NCBI GenBank assembly: GCA_030691735.1
Contig: JAUYDS010000120.1
Span: 1-36,106, forward strand
Length of the DNA: 36,106 nt
Reading direction: 5' to 3'
Source: Candidatus Aminicenantota bacterium
GTDB taxonomy: Bacteria > Acidobacteriota > Aminicenantia > Aminicenantales > UBA4085
In this document: positions 25,409-34,246 of the stretch, one piece after another
How positions within the stretch are numbered: the stretch's first letter is position 1
Layout: every line of letters begins with the position of its first letter
Program-made: the position numbers and the translations under genes
Notes under the pieces: generated by a model
What the model was told of the DNA's origin: nothing
What the model saw: only the letters and a program-made list of their open reading frames with translations
The model's database searches: none

Positions 25409-26434
25409 TCACTCCCGAAGAAATTTTGCCGCCCCTTCGGGAGGGACCGGGTTGATATAATAGCCCGTCCCCCATTCGAATCCGGCGATATGGGTCAGGA
25501 CGGGGAGGATCTCCAGATACCAGTGACAAATCCGGGCGAGCCGGGGCCAGTCTTTCCGGGCCTGGTCGGGATGGGGAGATTGATGCAGGACGAGGTTGTA
25601 GGGCGGGTCGGAGACGACGGTTTTCAACTTCGTCAAGACGACTTTGAGAATCTCGGCGAGGCTGAGCAGCTCCTCGTCCCGAACCGCTGAGAACGAGGGC
25701 TCGTGGCGCAAGGGAAAGATGCGCATTTCGAACGGGAAACGCGAGGCGAACGGGGCGAATGCGGCGAAATGATCGTTGGCTAGAATGAGACGCTCTTCGG
25801 CCGCCTGTTCCTCCCGGATCGTCCGGCAGAAAATGCACTCTCCCGACCGATCGTAAAAACGGTCCGCGCCGTAGATCTCCTCCTTGATCCGCCGGGGGAT
25901 GATCGGCATCGCCACGATCTGGGAATGGGGATGGCTCAGCGATGCCCCCGCCTCCCGGCCTTTGTTCTTGAAGAGCTGAATGTACTTATACTGAGCTTCG
26001 GTCTCGATGCTTTGAACCCGCCGGCGGTAGGCCCCGAGGACTTCGCCGAGATGGCGTATCGGCAGATCGCTCATTTCCAGACCATGGTCGGGCGATTCGA
26101 TGACGACCTCATGAATCCCGACTCCGGCCATGAACTCGAAAATCCCCCGGCTCATTTTCCGCGGCATCTCTCCCCTGGTCAAGGCGGGGAATTTGTTGGG
26201 GACGACCCTGACCCTCCAGCCGGGCGCATCCGGGGCCGAACCGTCGTCACGCACGGCGAAGATCTCCTGGGGCGTTTTGGCCTCGTTCCCCCGACAAAAA
26301 GGGCAGAATACGGGATCCGTCGCTTGCATTTTATCGGGGCGAACGGAACGGAATTCGTCGGGCCTCTTGCTCCGCTCGGAAGCGATGATGACCCATTGCC
26401 CACTGAGATGGTCCTTCCTCAGCTGGGATTTCAT
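25409..26434 (-). CDS. galT: GalT-like nucleotidyltransferase (HIT superfamily)
   Basis: Galactose-1-phosphate uridylyltransferases swap UMP between hexose-1-phosphates through a uridylylated His. The protein has 341 residues. Metal-binding CPFC (Cys44, Cys47) and CIFC (Cys200, Cys203), ESPDHGLEM and the active-site motif HPHSQ (168-172) are visible. In classic GalT this motif is HPHGQ, and the Ser here resembles plant ADP-glucose phosphorylase-type relatives. Given glgC/glgA nearby, an adenylyl or ADP-glucose role is possible, so the symbol is tentative. It overlaps the receiver gene by 4 bases. Confidence 0.85.
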   Translation of the reverse strand: MKSQLRKDHLSGQWVIIASERSKRPDEFRSVRPDKMQATDPVFCPFCRGNEAKTPQEIFAVRDDGSAPDAPGWRVRVVPNKFPALTRGEMPRKMSRGIFEFMAGVGIHEVVIESPDHGLEMSDLPIRHLGEVLGAYRRRVQSIETEAQYKYIQLFKNKGREAGASLSHPHSQIVAMPIIPRRIKEEIYGADRFYDRSGECIFCRTIREEQAAEERLILANDHFAAFAPFASRFPFEMRIFPLRHEPSFSAVRDEELLSLAEILKVVLTKLKTVVSDPPYNLVLHQSPHPDQARKDWPRLARICHWYLEILPVLTHIAGFEWGTGYYINPVPPEGAAKFLRE

Positions 26435-26784
26435 TTGTTCAAGAGGTCTCTGATCTTGGCCTTGAGCTCGGCCAGGGACGAGGATTTGACGACATAAGCA
26501 TCCGCGGCCCAGGTCATGAAATCCTGTTTGTAACTTTGATAGGCCGTATTGATGATGATCGGGATGTCCTTCCGCAGGCCCATGATCTCGGTGATGAGCT
26601 CCACGCCGTCGCGGCCGGGCATCCGGATGTCGGTGATGATCAGATCGAACTTCTCCCGATTCAGAGCGGACAAAGCCTCTTCGGCGTTGCCGGCCGTCGT
26701 CACGTCATAGCCGTCCAGGGCCAGCTCCTCTTTGTACAGGAGACAAAGGGCGTCCTCGTCCTCGACAATGAGGATCTTTTTCAT
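26431..26784 (-). CDS. Single-domain response regulator (receiver only)
   Basis: The protein has 117 residues and consists only of a receiver domain. The acidic pocket (Asp9, Glu10), phosphoacceptor Asp52 (IITDIRMPGRDG) and conserved Lys100 (AYVVKSS) are all present, so it should accept phosphate. There is no DNA-binding or enzymatic output, which suggests signalling through protein contact or as an intermediate. It overlaps the histidine kinase before it and the GalT-like gene after it by 4 bases each. The adjacent kinase is its likely partner. Confidence 0.92.
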   Translation of the reverse strand: MKKILIVEDEDALCLLYKEELALDGYDVTTAGNAEEALSALNREKFDLIITDIRMPGRDGVELITEIMGLRKDIPIIINTAYQSYKQDFMTWAADAYVVKSSSLAELKAKIRDLLNK

Positions 26785-28133
26785 GCGTCTGTTCTCCCTT
26801 CTTCGGCGGTTCGGAAAAAGAGCCGGAAAGACGCGCCGCGTCCGACCTCGCTGTCCACTTCGATCCTGCCTCCGCTGGCTTCCATGACCCGCTTGACGAA
26901 AAGAAGGCCCAGACCCATGCCCTTGTCCTTGGTTGAAAAAAAGGGCGCAAAAAGCTTGTCTTTGACGGAGGGCGGCATGCCTTTCCCGTTGTCTTGGACG
27001 GTGACGACGACCCAGTTCTGGTCCTCGCGGCGGCCCAAGATCGTGACCTGGCCGCCCTGGGCCGTGGCTTCCAAGGCGTTGGCGATGAGATTGCGAAAAG
27101 CTTCCCCCACATAGGTCGGGTCGCCGAGCGTCTTGGGCAAACGCTCCTCGACGTCCACAAGGACCTCGATGTCGCGGCTCTTCATTTTGAGGTCCGGATT
27201 CTGAATGACGCTGAGCAGCGCGGCCTTCAGATCGAAGGGGACGGTTTTCCGAACGTCCACCTTGAGAAAGAGGGTCAGCTTCGTCACCACGTCTTCGAGA
27301 CGCCTGATCTCTTTCCGGATGATCTCCAGGTTGCGGCGTTTTTTGGTTTCTTCAATCCGATCCGTGAGGAGCTGGTCGGTGAATCCTCCGATCGTCGTCA
27401 GCGGGTTGCGGAGCTGATGGGTGATGAACACCGCCATTTCGCCCAGGGCCGCCAGGTGTTCCATCTCGATCATTTTATTGTGGAGCAATGTCGCGTACAT
27501 GTAGTTCCCGGCCATCAAACCGCACAGACTGGCCAGTCTGATGTCCTTGGATTCGATGGGCCGTTTCGTATAGGCGTTGTCGAGGATGATGAGACCCATG
27601 ATCTCGTCCCGGGCGAACAGGGGAACGCAAAGGAATTCCTCGACGCCGATCGCCTCGAGGAACTTCGGATCGACGAGCGGCTCCTGCCGGGCGTTTTTGA
27701 CGAGCAGCATTTCCCTGCGGGCCGCGGACGTCGCGGGAATGGTCAGGTTGTCCTGCGCCAGCGAATAAGCGAGGGGCTTCACGATCTGGCTGAGGGATTC
27801 AGCTTGCCCCGTCAGGAGCCGGCGGTTGTGCTCGATGATCTCGACGTAGCCGATGCCGGGCGTGGAGAGAACCTCCCAAATGGTCTTGGCCTCTTCAGCC
27901 GACCGGGGGCCGAGCCAAGCCTCGCCTTTCAGCTTGTCGCCGTCCGTCCGGAAGAGCATCGCCCGGTTGAATCCGACGCCCGAGCCCGAGGTCAACGCGG
28001 TCAGGATGACCAGGAGATTGTCCTCGATCGAGAAGGGCTGGAAGAAGCTCTGGGAGATGATCGAAAGAAGGGCCAGCTCTCGAGGTTCTTGGCTCTGGAA
28101 GTCCGGAGCCAGGAACGGAAAGCGCTCGATCAA
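26781..28133 (-). CDS. Soluble GAF-domain sensor histidine kinase
   Basis: The 450-residue kinase has no transmembrane segment and probably senses a cytoplasmic signal. Residues about 35-210 form a GAF-like sensory domain (VILTALTSGSGVGFNRAMLF... and the CVPLFARDEIMGLIILDN end). The dimerisation domain holds the phospho-acceptor His239 (VFITHQLRNPL). The ATP lid region shows NALEATAQGG (N box), DNGKGMPP (G1), FFSTKDKGMGLGL (F/G2) and a C-terminal LFFRTAEEG. It starts inside the last bases of glgC and ends inside the receiver gene start (4-base overlaps on both sides). The ligand is unknown; a sugar- or energy-related signal is an inference from context. Confidence 0.92.
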   Translation of the reverse strand: MIERFPFLAPDFQSQEPRELALLSIISQSFFQPFSIEDNLLVILTALTSGSGVGFNRAMLFRTDGDKLKGEAWLGPRSAEEAKTIWEVLSTPGIGYVEIIEHNRRLLTGQAESLSQIVKPLAYSLAQDNLTIPATSAARREMLLVKNARQEPLVDPKFLEAIGVEEFLCVPLFARDEIMGLIILDNAYTKRPIESKDIRLASLCGLMAGNYMYATLLHNKMIEMEHLAALGEMAVFITHQLRNPLTTIGGFTDQLLTDRIEETKKRRNLEIIRKEIRRLEDVVTKLTLFLKVDVRKTVPFDLKAALLSVIQNPDLKMKSRDIEVLVDVEERLPKTLGDPTYVGEAFRNLIANALEATAQGGQVTILGRREDQNWVVVTVQDNGKGMPPSVKDKLFAPFFSTKDKGMGLGLLFVKRVMEASGGRIEVDSEVGRGASFRLFFRTAEEGRTDA

Positions 28134-29314
28134 GCCAGCCTCCAGTTCTTGGGGATGAGCCGGATCCCGTCACCGTAGGTCTTGAACCAACGGGCGTCGG
28201 CGGCGGGGTCCTCGCCGATGACGAGCCCGTCCGGAACGATCGAGTTCTTGTCGACGATCGTTTTTTTCAAGCGGGCCCCTCGGCCGATCTGGGCTCCGGC
28301 GAAGACGATCGAATCCTGGATGAGGGCGTCCTCGCCGATCTGGACAATAGGCGAGAGGATCGAGGAGCGGATCTCGGCACGGTGGACTCGGCAGCCCGCT
28401 CCGATGATCGATCTTTGGACCGTGCTTCGGTCGATGAATGCCGGCGGGAACTGCCCCTGATAGGTCCGCAGCGGCCAGGCCGCGTCGTGGATATCGAAGG
28501 GCGGGGCGGAGGCCAGGAAAGCCATGTTGGATTTCCAGTACGCGTCGATGGTGCCGATATCCTCCCAGTAGCCTTGGTAAGGGTAGGCGTAGACCTGGTG
28601 ATCCAGGATCAGGCGCGGGAGGATGTCCTTGCCGAAATCATGGCTGCTCTTCGGGTTCTTGGCGTCCTGCATCAGGGCCCGGATCAGATTGGACGTTTTG
28701 AAGATATAAATGCCCATCGAGGCGAGGGTCAGGTTTTCGTCCGAAGGGAGGGCCGGCGGGTTTTTCGGCTTTTCCAGGAATTCCGTGATCCGCCGGTCCG
28801 CCTCGATCCGCATGACGCCGAACCGGCGCCCTTCCGCGCGGGGTACCGGCTTGGCCAGGACGACCACGTCGGCCTTCGTGTCGCTGAAGAAGCGGAGCAT
28901 CTGCCGGTAATCCGCCTTATAGACATGATCGCCCGAGAGGACCAGGACCACCTCGGGATTCTCCTGCTGGATCGTGTAGATGTTCTGGAACACGGCGTCG
29001 GCCGTCCCTTCGTACCAGCGGTCCCCCACCCGGCCCTGGGCGGGGAGCGAGATGACGTAGCCGCGGCTCTCGGGATGGAAGATGTTCCAGCCGTTGCGCA
29101 GATGGCGCTCGAGCGACAGCGATTTGTACTGGGTCAGGAGGGCGATCTTGCGCAGGCCCGAATTCAGGCAGTTGGAAAGGCTGAAATCGATGATCCGATA
29201 GGTCCCCAGGAACGGGACGGACGGTTTGGCCCGGTCCCGGGTCAGAGGATAGAGGCGTGCGCCTTTTCCGCCGCAGAGGATCATGACGAGAGTTTTTTCA
29301 AAGATCTCGGCCAT
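28130..29314 (-). CDS. glgC: Glucose-1-phosphate adenylyltransferase
   Basis: The enzyme makes ADP-glucose from ATP and glucose-1-phosphate, the committed step of glycogen synthesis. It has 394 residues. The nucleotide-binding loop MILCGGKGARLYPLTRDRAKP (11-31), the region IDFSLSNCLNSG, substrate-site GTADAVFQN and the repeat-rich left-handed beta-helix C-terminus (GEDALIQDSIVFAGAQIGRGARL) match the family. It overlaps the kinase by 4 bases and lies 17 bases after the GH57 stop. The enzyme is usually allosteric, but effector sites cannot be assigned here. Confidence 0.93.
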   Translation of the reverse strand: MAEIFEKTLVMILCGGKGARLYPLTRDRAKPSVPFLGTYRIIDFSLSNCLNSGLRKIALLTQYKSLSLERHLRNGWNIFHPESRGYVISLPAQGRVGDRWYEGTADAVFQNIYTIQQENPEVVLVLSGDHVYKADYRQMLRFFSDTKADVVVLAKPVPRAEGRRFGVMRIEADRRITEFLEKPKNPPALPSDENLTLASMGIYIFKTSNLIRALMQDAKNPKSSHDFGKDILPRLILDHQVYAYPYQGYWEDIGTIDAYWKSNMAFLASAPPFDIHDAAWPLRTYQGQFPPAFIDRSTVQRSIIGAGCRVHRAEIRSSILSPIVQIGEDALIQDSIVFAGAQIGRGARLKKTIVDKNSIVPDGLVIGEDPAADARWFKTYGDGIRLIPKNWRLA

Positions 29315-29331
29315 TGGCGCTGAGGTGCTCC

Positions 29332-31299
29332 TTATGATGATGTCGCAGCATCACGGTCGGACAGCCGGATATGGGCCACGAATTCCTCCTCTCCGGACAG
29401 GGTGAAATGCCACGCAGGAAGGAGGCAGAAACCTTGGTGAATTATATCATAGCCCTCCTCGGATTGGGAGAGCGTCCGAAGAGAAAAGGACCCGGGTTTC
29501 TTCGTCGGAAAGATCTCGAGCCGGAGACGGCCTCCGCAGAGCGTCGTCTCGACGGGGCCGATGGCGATCTCCTCCGGGATCTGATAAAAATTCCATTCGC
29601 TGGCGAAAAGAAGGTCGGCCGGTCGATCGGCGAGATTCTTGATCCGGTACCGGACGATGAGGTCTCGGCCTCTAACCTCGATCTCCTTATAAACCCGGAT
29701 GGGGAGGCTGTCTCCACCGATCCTGACCCGGCCTTCCCGGCGCAGGCGCAGGATCGTTCCTTGGACCTCGGGATCATAGGGGCGGTCGACGAAATCGCCC
29801 CGTTCTTCGTCGTCGCCCCGTTCGAACTTTTCGACCGACGTCTCCGGAGAAAAGAAATGGTCCAGGGCGCAGAAGCGCGGGCGCCGATCATAGCGGAACA
29901 GACGTTCGGAGCCCGCCGGAAATTCCTTGACCAACTCGTGGATGCTTTTGCCTTGTTCCGTCCCTTGAGGTTGACGGGAGTGATAGGACTCTTTGCGGCG
30001 CGACAGGACGTCGGTCAGGTTCCGGAACGATGGATAATGATCGATTTCGACGAGGCTTCCGCCGAAGGCCGGCTTGACGATCAGTCCGAAGGTCGAATCT
30101 CTCAAGATCTCCTCATCGCGGCCGTCCTGGTCATAATCCATCTTCCGCCAGCCGCTCTCGATCGCGGTCATCCGCTCGGCTTTTAACAGATGCTCGTAGG
30201 CGGCTTCGCGGAGATGCGGAAAGTAGATCCCGCCGAAAACGCCGTGCCAGGTGGCGTCATTGCATTGGCCTTTGTAGAGTTCACGTTTGGCCTCTTCGTC
30301 CGCGGTCCGGTTCACCTGGCGCGAGACCAGGACCATGCGCTTGTTCAACAGATTGGATTCGGGATATTTGAGGAAGAATTCGCGAAAGAACCCGCCCCGG
30401 AGGTAACGCCTCGCCTCCGGCGGGTTCTTGGCCTTGAGATCTTTGAAGACCGCGGCGTCCCGTGGTTCGAGGACCCACTCCATCATCTCCTCATAGGAAG
30501 CGGGAGGCAGATAGACCCGCCCCGCGGGAGGCCGGGCATCCAGGATTTCCGCGTAGGTGCAGGTTCGGATCTTTTTTTCTTTGAGAAAATCCAGGAACCG
30601 GACCAACCAGCCTTCCCCATAGACCCAGGTCTTCGTGCCCGGCCACAGCCCGAACTTCTCGCCGTCATCGCCGAGGATGGCCAGGCCGTTCTTCTCTTCG
30701 ATCTCCCGGAGATAAGTTTCGATATCGGCCGTCGCATGGAAGGGGATGAGATAGCGCAGCTTCTTGTCGATGGGAAAGAGCTTCAAAGAATAACCTTGGT
30801 CTTCCGTGACGTAATAAGAATGGATATCACCGATGCCGGCGTAGTGGAAGTGCTCTTCATCGAGGAGGGTGTATTCGATACCGGCCTGAGCCAAGGTGCG
30901 CGGCAGGGACGGCTCCCAGACCCGCTCCGTCAGCCAGATGCCGCGCGGCCGCGCCTGGAAATTCTCCTCGAGAAAGCGGGACATCATCCCGAGCTGTCCC
31001 AACCGGTCCTCCTCTGGGATGACGGTCAGGATGGGCTCGTAGAACCCGCCGCCGAGGAGCTCGACCTGGCCGCGGGAGACCATTTCTTTGAGGCTCTCCC
31101 AGCACTCCCCTTCTTTGTCCCGCATGTATTCCAGGAGCGGTCCGGAATAGTGGGCCGTGAACTTGACGTTCGGATGCGTCCGGAGCTCCCGAAGGAACGG
31201 ACGGTAGCAGTCCTCGAACGCTTGTTCGAACACGGAGACGAAATTGCCGACGGGCTGGTGGTTGTGGACTGCCAGAAGGAAGACGAGCGGATCACTCAT
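29332..31299 (-). CDS. GH57 4-alpha-glucanotransferase/alpha-amylase-like enzyme
   Basis: The protein has 655 residues, the size of Thermococcus litoralis-type 4-alpha-glucanotransferases. The N-terminal GH57 barrel begins VHNHQPVGNF. The nucleophile region is GIWLTERVWEP (Glu125), and the acid/base region is LGDDGEKFGLWPG (Asp211/Asp212). The C-terminal half fits the beta-rich DUF1925/DUF1926-type modules. No signal peptide is seen, so it acts in the cytoplasm and probably rearranges maltodextrins or glycogen. It overlaps the upstream GH57 gene by 8 bases and precedes glgC by 17 bases. Confidence 0.9.
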   Translation of the reverse strand: MSDPLVFLLAVHNHQPVGNFVSVFEQAFEDCYRPFLRELRTHPNVKFTAHYSGPLLEYMRDKEGECWESLKEMVSRGQVELLGGGFYEPILTVIPEEDRLGQLGMMSRFLEENFQARPRGIWLTERVWEPSLPRTLAQAGIEYTLLDEEHFHYAGIGDIHSYYVTEDQGYSLKLFPIDKKLRYLIPFHATADIETYLREIEEKNGLAILGDDGEKFGLWPGTKTWVYGEGWLVRFLDFLKEKKIRTCTYAEILDARPPAGRVYLPPASYEEMMEWVLEPRDAAVFKDLKAKNPPEARRYLRGGFFREFFLKYPESNLLNKRMVLVSRQVNRTADEEAKRELYKGQCNDATWHGVFGGIYFPHLREAAYEHLLKAERMTAIESGWRKMDYDQDGRDEEILRDSTFGLIVKPAFGGSLVEIDHYPSFRNLTDVLSRRKESYHSRQPQGTEQGKSIHELVKEFPAGSERLFRYDRRPRFCALDHFFSPETSVEKFERGDDEERGDFVDRPYDPEVQGTILRLRREGRVRIGGDSLPIRVYKEIEVRGRDLIVRYRIKNLADRPADLLFASEWNFYQIPEEIAIGPVETTLCGGRLRLEIFPTKKPGSFSLRTLSQSEEGYDIIHQGFCLLPAWHFTLSGEEEFVAHIRLSDRDAATSS

Positions 31300-32611
31300 C
31301 TCGGATCCCCGCTTGATGATAGGCTTCCCGGATGTAGCTGTCGAAAAGAAAAGCGAATTCCTCGGTGTGATCGTCGCCGAACCACCAGAACCAGTCCGAG
31401 CCTTCGGCGATCAGCAGCTCTTCGCTCGGACCGCAGGCCTGCCGGGCTCGGCTCAGAACGGCCCAGGCCTTGTTCTTGGCCGGCGATCCCGACCATTTCG
31501 AAAAATTTCCGAGCCAGGTCCCCGGCACGAGGGAGATCTCCCGGGACGGGGGGAATCGCTTGAGATAGTCATCGAAGAAGATCGGCGTCACGTCCTCGCG
31601 GTCCGTCAATCTCCCGAAAAATTCCCGGAGGAAAGGCACGCCGTTCCGGCGATAGCCTCCCCAGGCATTCTCGCCGTCGAGAGCGAGGACGACGATCGAC
31701 CGCTCGTCACAGTACGGCCGCCGCTCGTTCAATCTGCGGAGGAAATCGGTCACCGCGTCCTCTTCGTTCCAGCTCTGGTATTCGAATCCGATGAGGTCGG
31801 ACAGCAGCCGGTCTCGGAAGAAGATGCTGAGACCCTCCGCGCGGCAGGGCATATAGAGCTTCTTCAGGTCATATGGACCGTCCAGGCTCTTCCAGAGGAT
31901 GTTCTCGTCAGTCACGGCGAAGACGAAGCCGGCTTCGGCGATGGCCGCGGCGACCTCCCGGCTCATCCCCCCTTCGGAAGGCCAAAGGCCACGGGGAAGA
32001 TCCCCGAAGACGTCCTTGAACCGTTGGCGGCCTCGCTGGATCTGTTCTTTGCCGTCTCCGGCCTGACGGAAGGAGGCTTCGGGTTTCTCGGGCCCGGCCG
32101 CGTCCGAATCGAAGATCATCGGCAGGAGCGGGTGGTAATACGGGGTGACCGTCAGCTCGGTTTTGCCCTCACGGCTCAGCCGGACCCAGGACGGGATCAG
32201 ATCTTGCTGGATCCTCTTCTGCCGGTCGAGAAGCTCGAACTTATCGGTGGCGATCGCGTCGATGGGGGAAAAGAACGATTCAAGCGCTTTCTGCTGGAGC
32301 GTCATCGGGCGCGTTTCTTCAGGCGCGAATTTACGCAAGCGATCGATCTCGATGGGCCCCAGGCGGTCGGGCGGGACCTCCAGGGCCAACTGAAAGGGAT
32401 CGAGGGCCGAGCCTTTCGCGTAATCCTCGATCTGGTCCAGGAGACAGGGGACAAAATTGAAGGTGCAGGGAAAACCCGTCTCTTCGACTAGGCGGGCCAT
32501 CTGATGGTAGTTCTTGGTCGCGTGGTAGTTGACCCAGGGCAGCACGTAGGCGCGGCTCCGCGGCCGGCGGTAGATGGGTTGATGAAAATGCCAAAGGATC
32601 GCCAGATACAT
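31292..32611 (-). CDS. GH57 glycoside hydrolase
   Basis: The protein has 439 residues, so it is a catalytic-domain-only GH57 enzyme without the large C-terminal modules of its neighbour. It starts with the family motif LWHFHQPIYR. The probable nucleophile is Glu213 in GLWPSEGGMS, and the probable acid/base is Asp312 in VVLALDGENAWGGY. The WPSEG-type motif differs from the WLPEC-type motif of GH57 branching enzymes, so an alpha-amylase or amylopullulanase-like role is more likely. There is no signal peptide, so the likely substrate is internal alpha-glucan. Confidence 0.88.
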   Translation of the reverse strand: MYLAILWHFHQPIYRRPRSRAYVLPWVNYHATKNYHQMARLVEETGFPCTFNFVPCLLDQIEDYAKGSALDPFQLALEVPPDRLGPIEIDRLRKFAPEETRPMTLQQKALESFFSPIDAIATDKFELLDRQKRIQQDLIPSWVRLSREGKTELTVTPYYHPLLPMIFDSDAAGPEKPEASFRQAGDGKEQIQRGRQRFKDVFGDLPRGLWPSEGGMSREVAAAIAEAGFVFAVTDENILWKSLDGPYDLKKLYMPCRAEGLSIFFRDRLLSDLIGFEYQSWNEEDAVTDFLRRLNERRPYCDERSIVVLALDGENAWGGYRRNGVPFLREFFGRLTDREDVTPIFFDDYLKRFPPSREISLVPGTWLGNFSKWSGSPAKNKAWAVLSRARQACGPSEELLIAEGSDWFWWFGDDHTEEFAFLFDSYIREAYHQAGIRDE

Positions 32612-32645
32612 CGCTTAATTTCCTTTTTGAATCGATCGAATGAAG

Positions 32646-33125
32646 CTAGCCCGCCTTCCTTTTGAGCTTGGAAAACAGCCAATTTTTGTCCTTGGGGTCC
32701 CGGCTTTTGAGCTTGATCAGGCAATAGGCTCCCTTCAATTTTTTTCCGTGGATCTCGAAGACGCGTTTCGCGGCGGCGGTTTCCAAGGGATCGTAGGTCC
32801 CCCGGTCCCAGATCTCGACCTTCCCTGCCCCATACTCGGGTTCGGGGATCGTCCCTTCGAAGTTGGCGTACTCGAGCGTATGGTCTTCGACGCTGACGGC
32901 CAGCCGGCGGACGCCCTCTTTGGTCGGGGGCTCTTTGGGGACGGCCCAGCTTTTCAAGACGCCGCTCTCCTCCAGCCTCAGGTCCCAGTGGAGATGGCGG
33001 GCTTGGTGGCGCTGAATGACATAAATCAAGCCTCCCTCCGTCCCGGTTCCCTTTTTGGGCGCGGACGGCCTGGGTTCAGGGGTCCTGTCGAATTTTCGTT
33101 TTTTCTTGTATTCCTTGAGGCTCAT
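32646..33125 (-). CDS. Stand-alone LigD-type 3'-phosphoesterase
   Basis: The protein corresponds to the 3'-phosphoesterase module of DNA ligase D, which trims 3'-phosphate or 3'-ribonucleotide ends before joining. I chose ATG 33125 (159 residues, MSLKEYKKKRKF). The tracked longer frame reads through the neighbouring gene out of phase. Motifs are IQRHQARHLHWDLRLE (His40, His46, Asp48), VEDHTLEYANFEG (His82) and GTIPEPEYGAGKVEIWD. All match the catalytic set of the LigD domain. No ligase, Ku or primase gene is next to it. It sits 29 bases after the AICAR transformylase gene and 34 before GH57, as part of the same run. Confidence 0.88.
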   Translation of the reverse strand: MSLKEYKKKRKFDRTPEPRPSAPKKGTGTEGGLIYVIQRHQARHLHWDLRLEESGVLKSWAVPKEPPTKEGVRRLAVSVEDHTLEYANFEGTIPEPEYGAGKVEIWDRGTYDPLETAAAKRVFEIHGKKLKGAYCLIKLKSRDPKDKNWLFSKLKRKAG

Positions 33126-33154
33126 GGCAGTCGAGGAGGGTCTCTCGGCGAGTT

Positions 33155-34246
33155 TTATCGGTGCAGGAAACAGCGTTCGCAATCGACTTCGCCCGGCCGG
33201 CGCGTGACGATCATCGCCAGCCCCAGTTCGTCCGCCTTGGCGATGACCTCGTCGTCCTTGACCGAGCCGAGAGGATAGATGATCGCTGTGATGCCGTGCC
33301 GTGCGGCGAGTTCGACGACGTCGGAAAAGGGCATGAAGGCGTCCGAAGCGAGGACGCACCCTTCGGGCCCGTATCCGCGCCGCGACAGTCGGATGGCGTC
33401 TTCGGCCGAGTCGATCCGGCTCCGCTGACCCGAGCCGATACCGTGAACCTTGTCGGCTTTGCCGATGACGACCGCGTTGGAACGGGTGAAGCCGGCGATC
33501 GTCCAATTGAAAATGGCGGCCTGGAGCTCTTCGGCCGTCGGTTTCCGTCGGGAGACGACGTCGACGGACTCCGGCGAGACGATCTTTGAATCGAACCGCT
33601 TCTGGACGAGCAGCCCTCCCGAAACCCGCTTGAACTCGAGGCCGTTGTCTACGGCGGGCTCGTCGAGTGGCGCTCCCATCTTCACGACGCGGAGCGGTTT
33701 TCGCGTCGCCAGGACCTCAAGAGACTCCGGCAGGAAGTCCGGGGCGTAAACGACCTCGATGTTCCGCGGGCTTTCGACGAGGAGGCGGGCCAGGCCGGCA
33801 CCGATGGGGTAGTTGAAGACGTTGACGCTGCCGAAGTTGGAGAGAGGATCGCACTTCCAGGCTTTTTCGAACGTCTCTTCCGGCGCGTCGCCGAGAGCGA
33901 CGCCGCTCGGCATCTCGTGCTTGATGAGCGCGCACACGTGTTTATTCGGGTGGATCTCCGTCAGCTTCTTCGCCAAACGCTGGCCGAGGTCCATGTCGCC
34001 GACGTTGATATAGCCTAAGCCCTTGCTACCTTCCTGGAGGACCTCCAGAGTCGCCATGTTCGGACCGGAGGCCTTTTCCTCGACATAGAACGCGGCCGGA
34101 TAGCCGGGGTTCTCCCCGTAGCGCATGGACAGGCGCTTCAAGAACTTCTTTCCGCCGAAATCCATGAGCTCCGGGAAATCCTCCTTGATTTTCGTGAAGT
34201 ATTGTTTCCGGGCCGATGCGTCGGGCTTTTCCTTGCTCATCTCCAT
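33155..34246 (-). CDS. AICAR formyltransferase without IMP cyclohydrolase domain
   Basis: The enzyme formylates AICAR with 10-formyl-tetrahydrofolate, the ninth step of purine synthesis. It has 363 residues and covers only the transformylase part of PurH; the N-terminal cyclohydrolase domain is absent. The signature RYGENPGYPAAFY (usually RYGENPHQ) and catalytic Lys109-His110 in LIKHEMPSGVA are present. FNWTIAGFTRSNAVVI, GSGQRSRIDS and DAFMPFSDVVE are also conserved. It starts within the last 10 bases of the PurO-like gene, which supplies the missing activity, so the pair replaces bifunctional PurH. Confidence 0.88.
   Translation of the reverse strand: MEMSKEKPDASARKQYFTKIKEDFPELMDFGGKKFLKRLSMRYGENPGYPAAFYVEEKASGPNMATLEVLQEGSKGLGYINVGDMDLGQRLAKKLTEIHPNKHVCALIKHEMPSGVALGDAPEETFEKAWKCDPLSNFGSVNVFNYPIGAGLARLLVESPRNIEVVYAPDFLPESLEVLATRKPLRVVKMGAPLDEPAVDNGLEFKRVSGGLLVQKRFDSKIVSPESVDVVSRRKPTAEELQAAIFNWTIAGFTRSNAVVIGKADKVHGIGSGQRSRIDSAEDAIRLSRRGYGPEGCVLASDAFMPFSDVVELAARHGITAIIYPLGSVKDDEVIAKADELGLAMIVTRRPGEVDCERCFLHR

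Noticed and set aside
26994-28178. 394-codon plus-strand frame opposite the kinase
   Set aside because: Shadow; the kinase H, N, G1 and G2 boxes are all intact on the minus strand.
30190-32491. Long plus-strand frames opposite both GH57 genes
   Set aside because: Shadows of genes with complete GH57 catalytic motifs.
33126-33506. N-terminal extension of the 3'-phosphoesterase frame (286-codon track entry)
   Set aside because: The extra part is an out-of-phase reading of the AICAR formyltransferase gene; the real start is ATG 33125.
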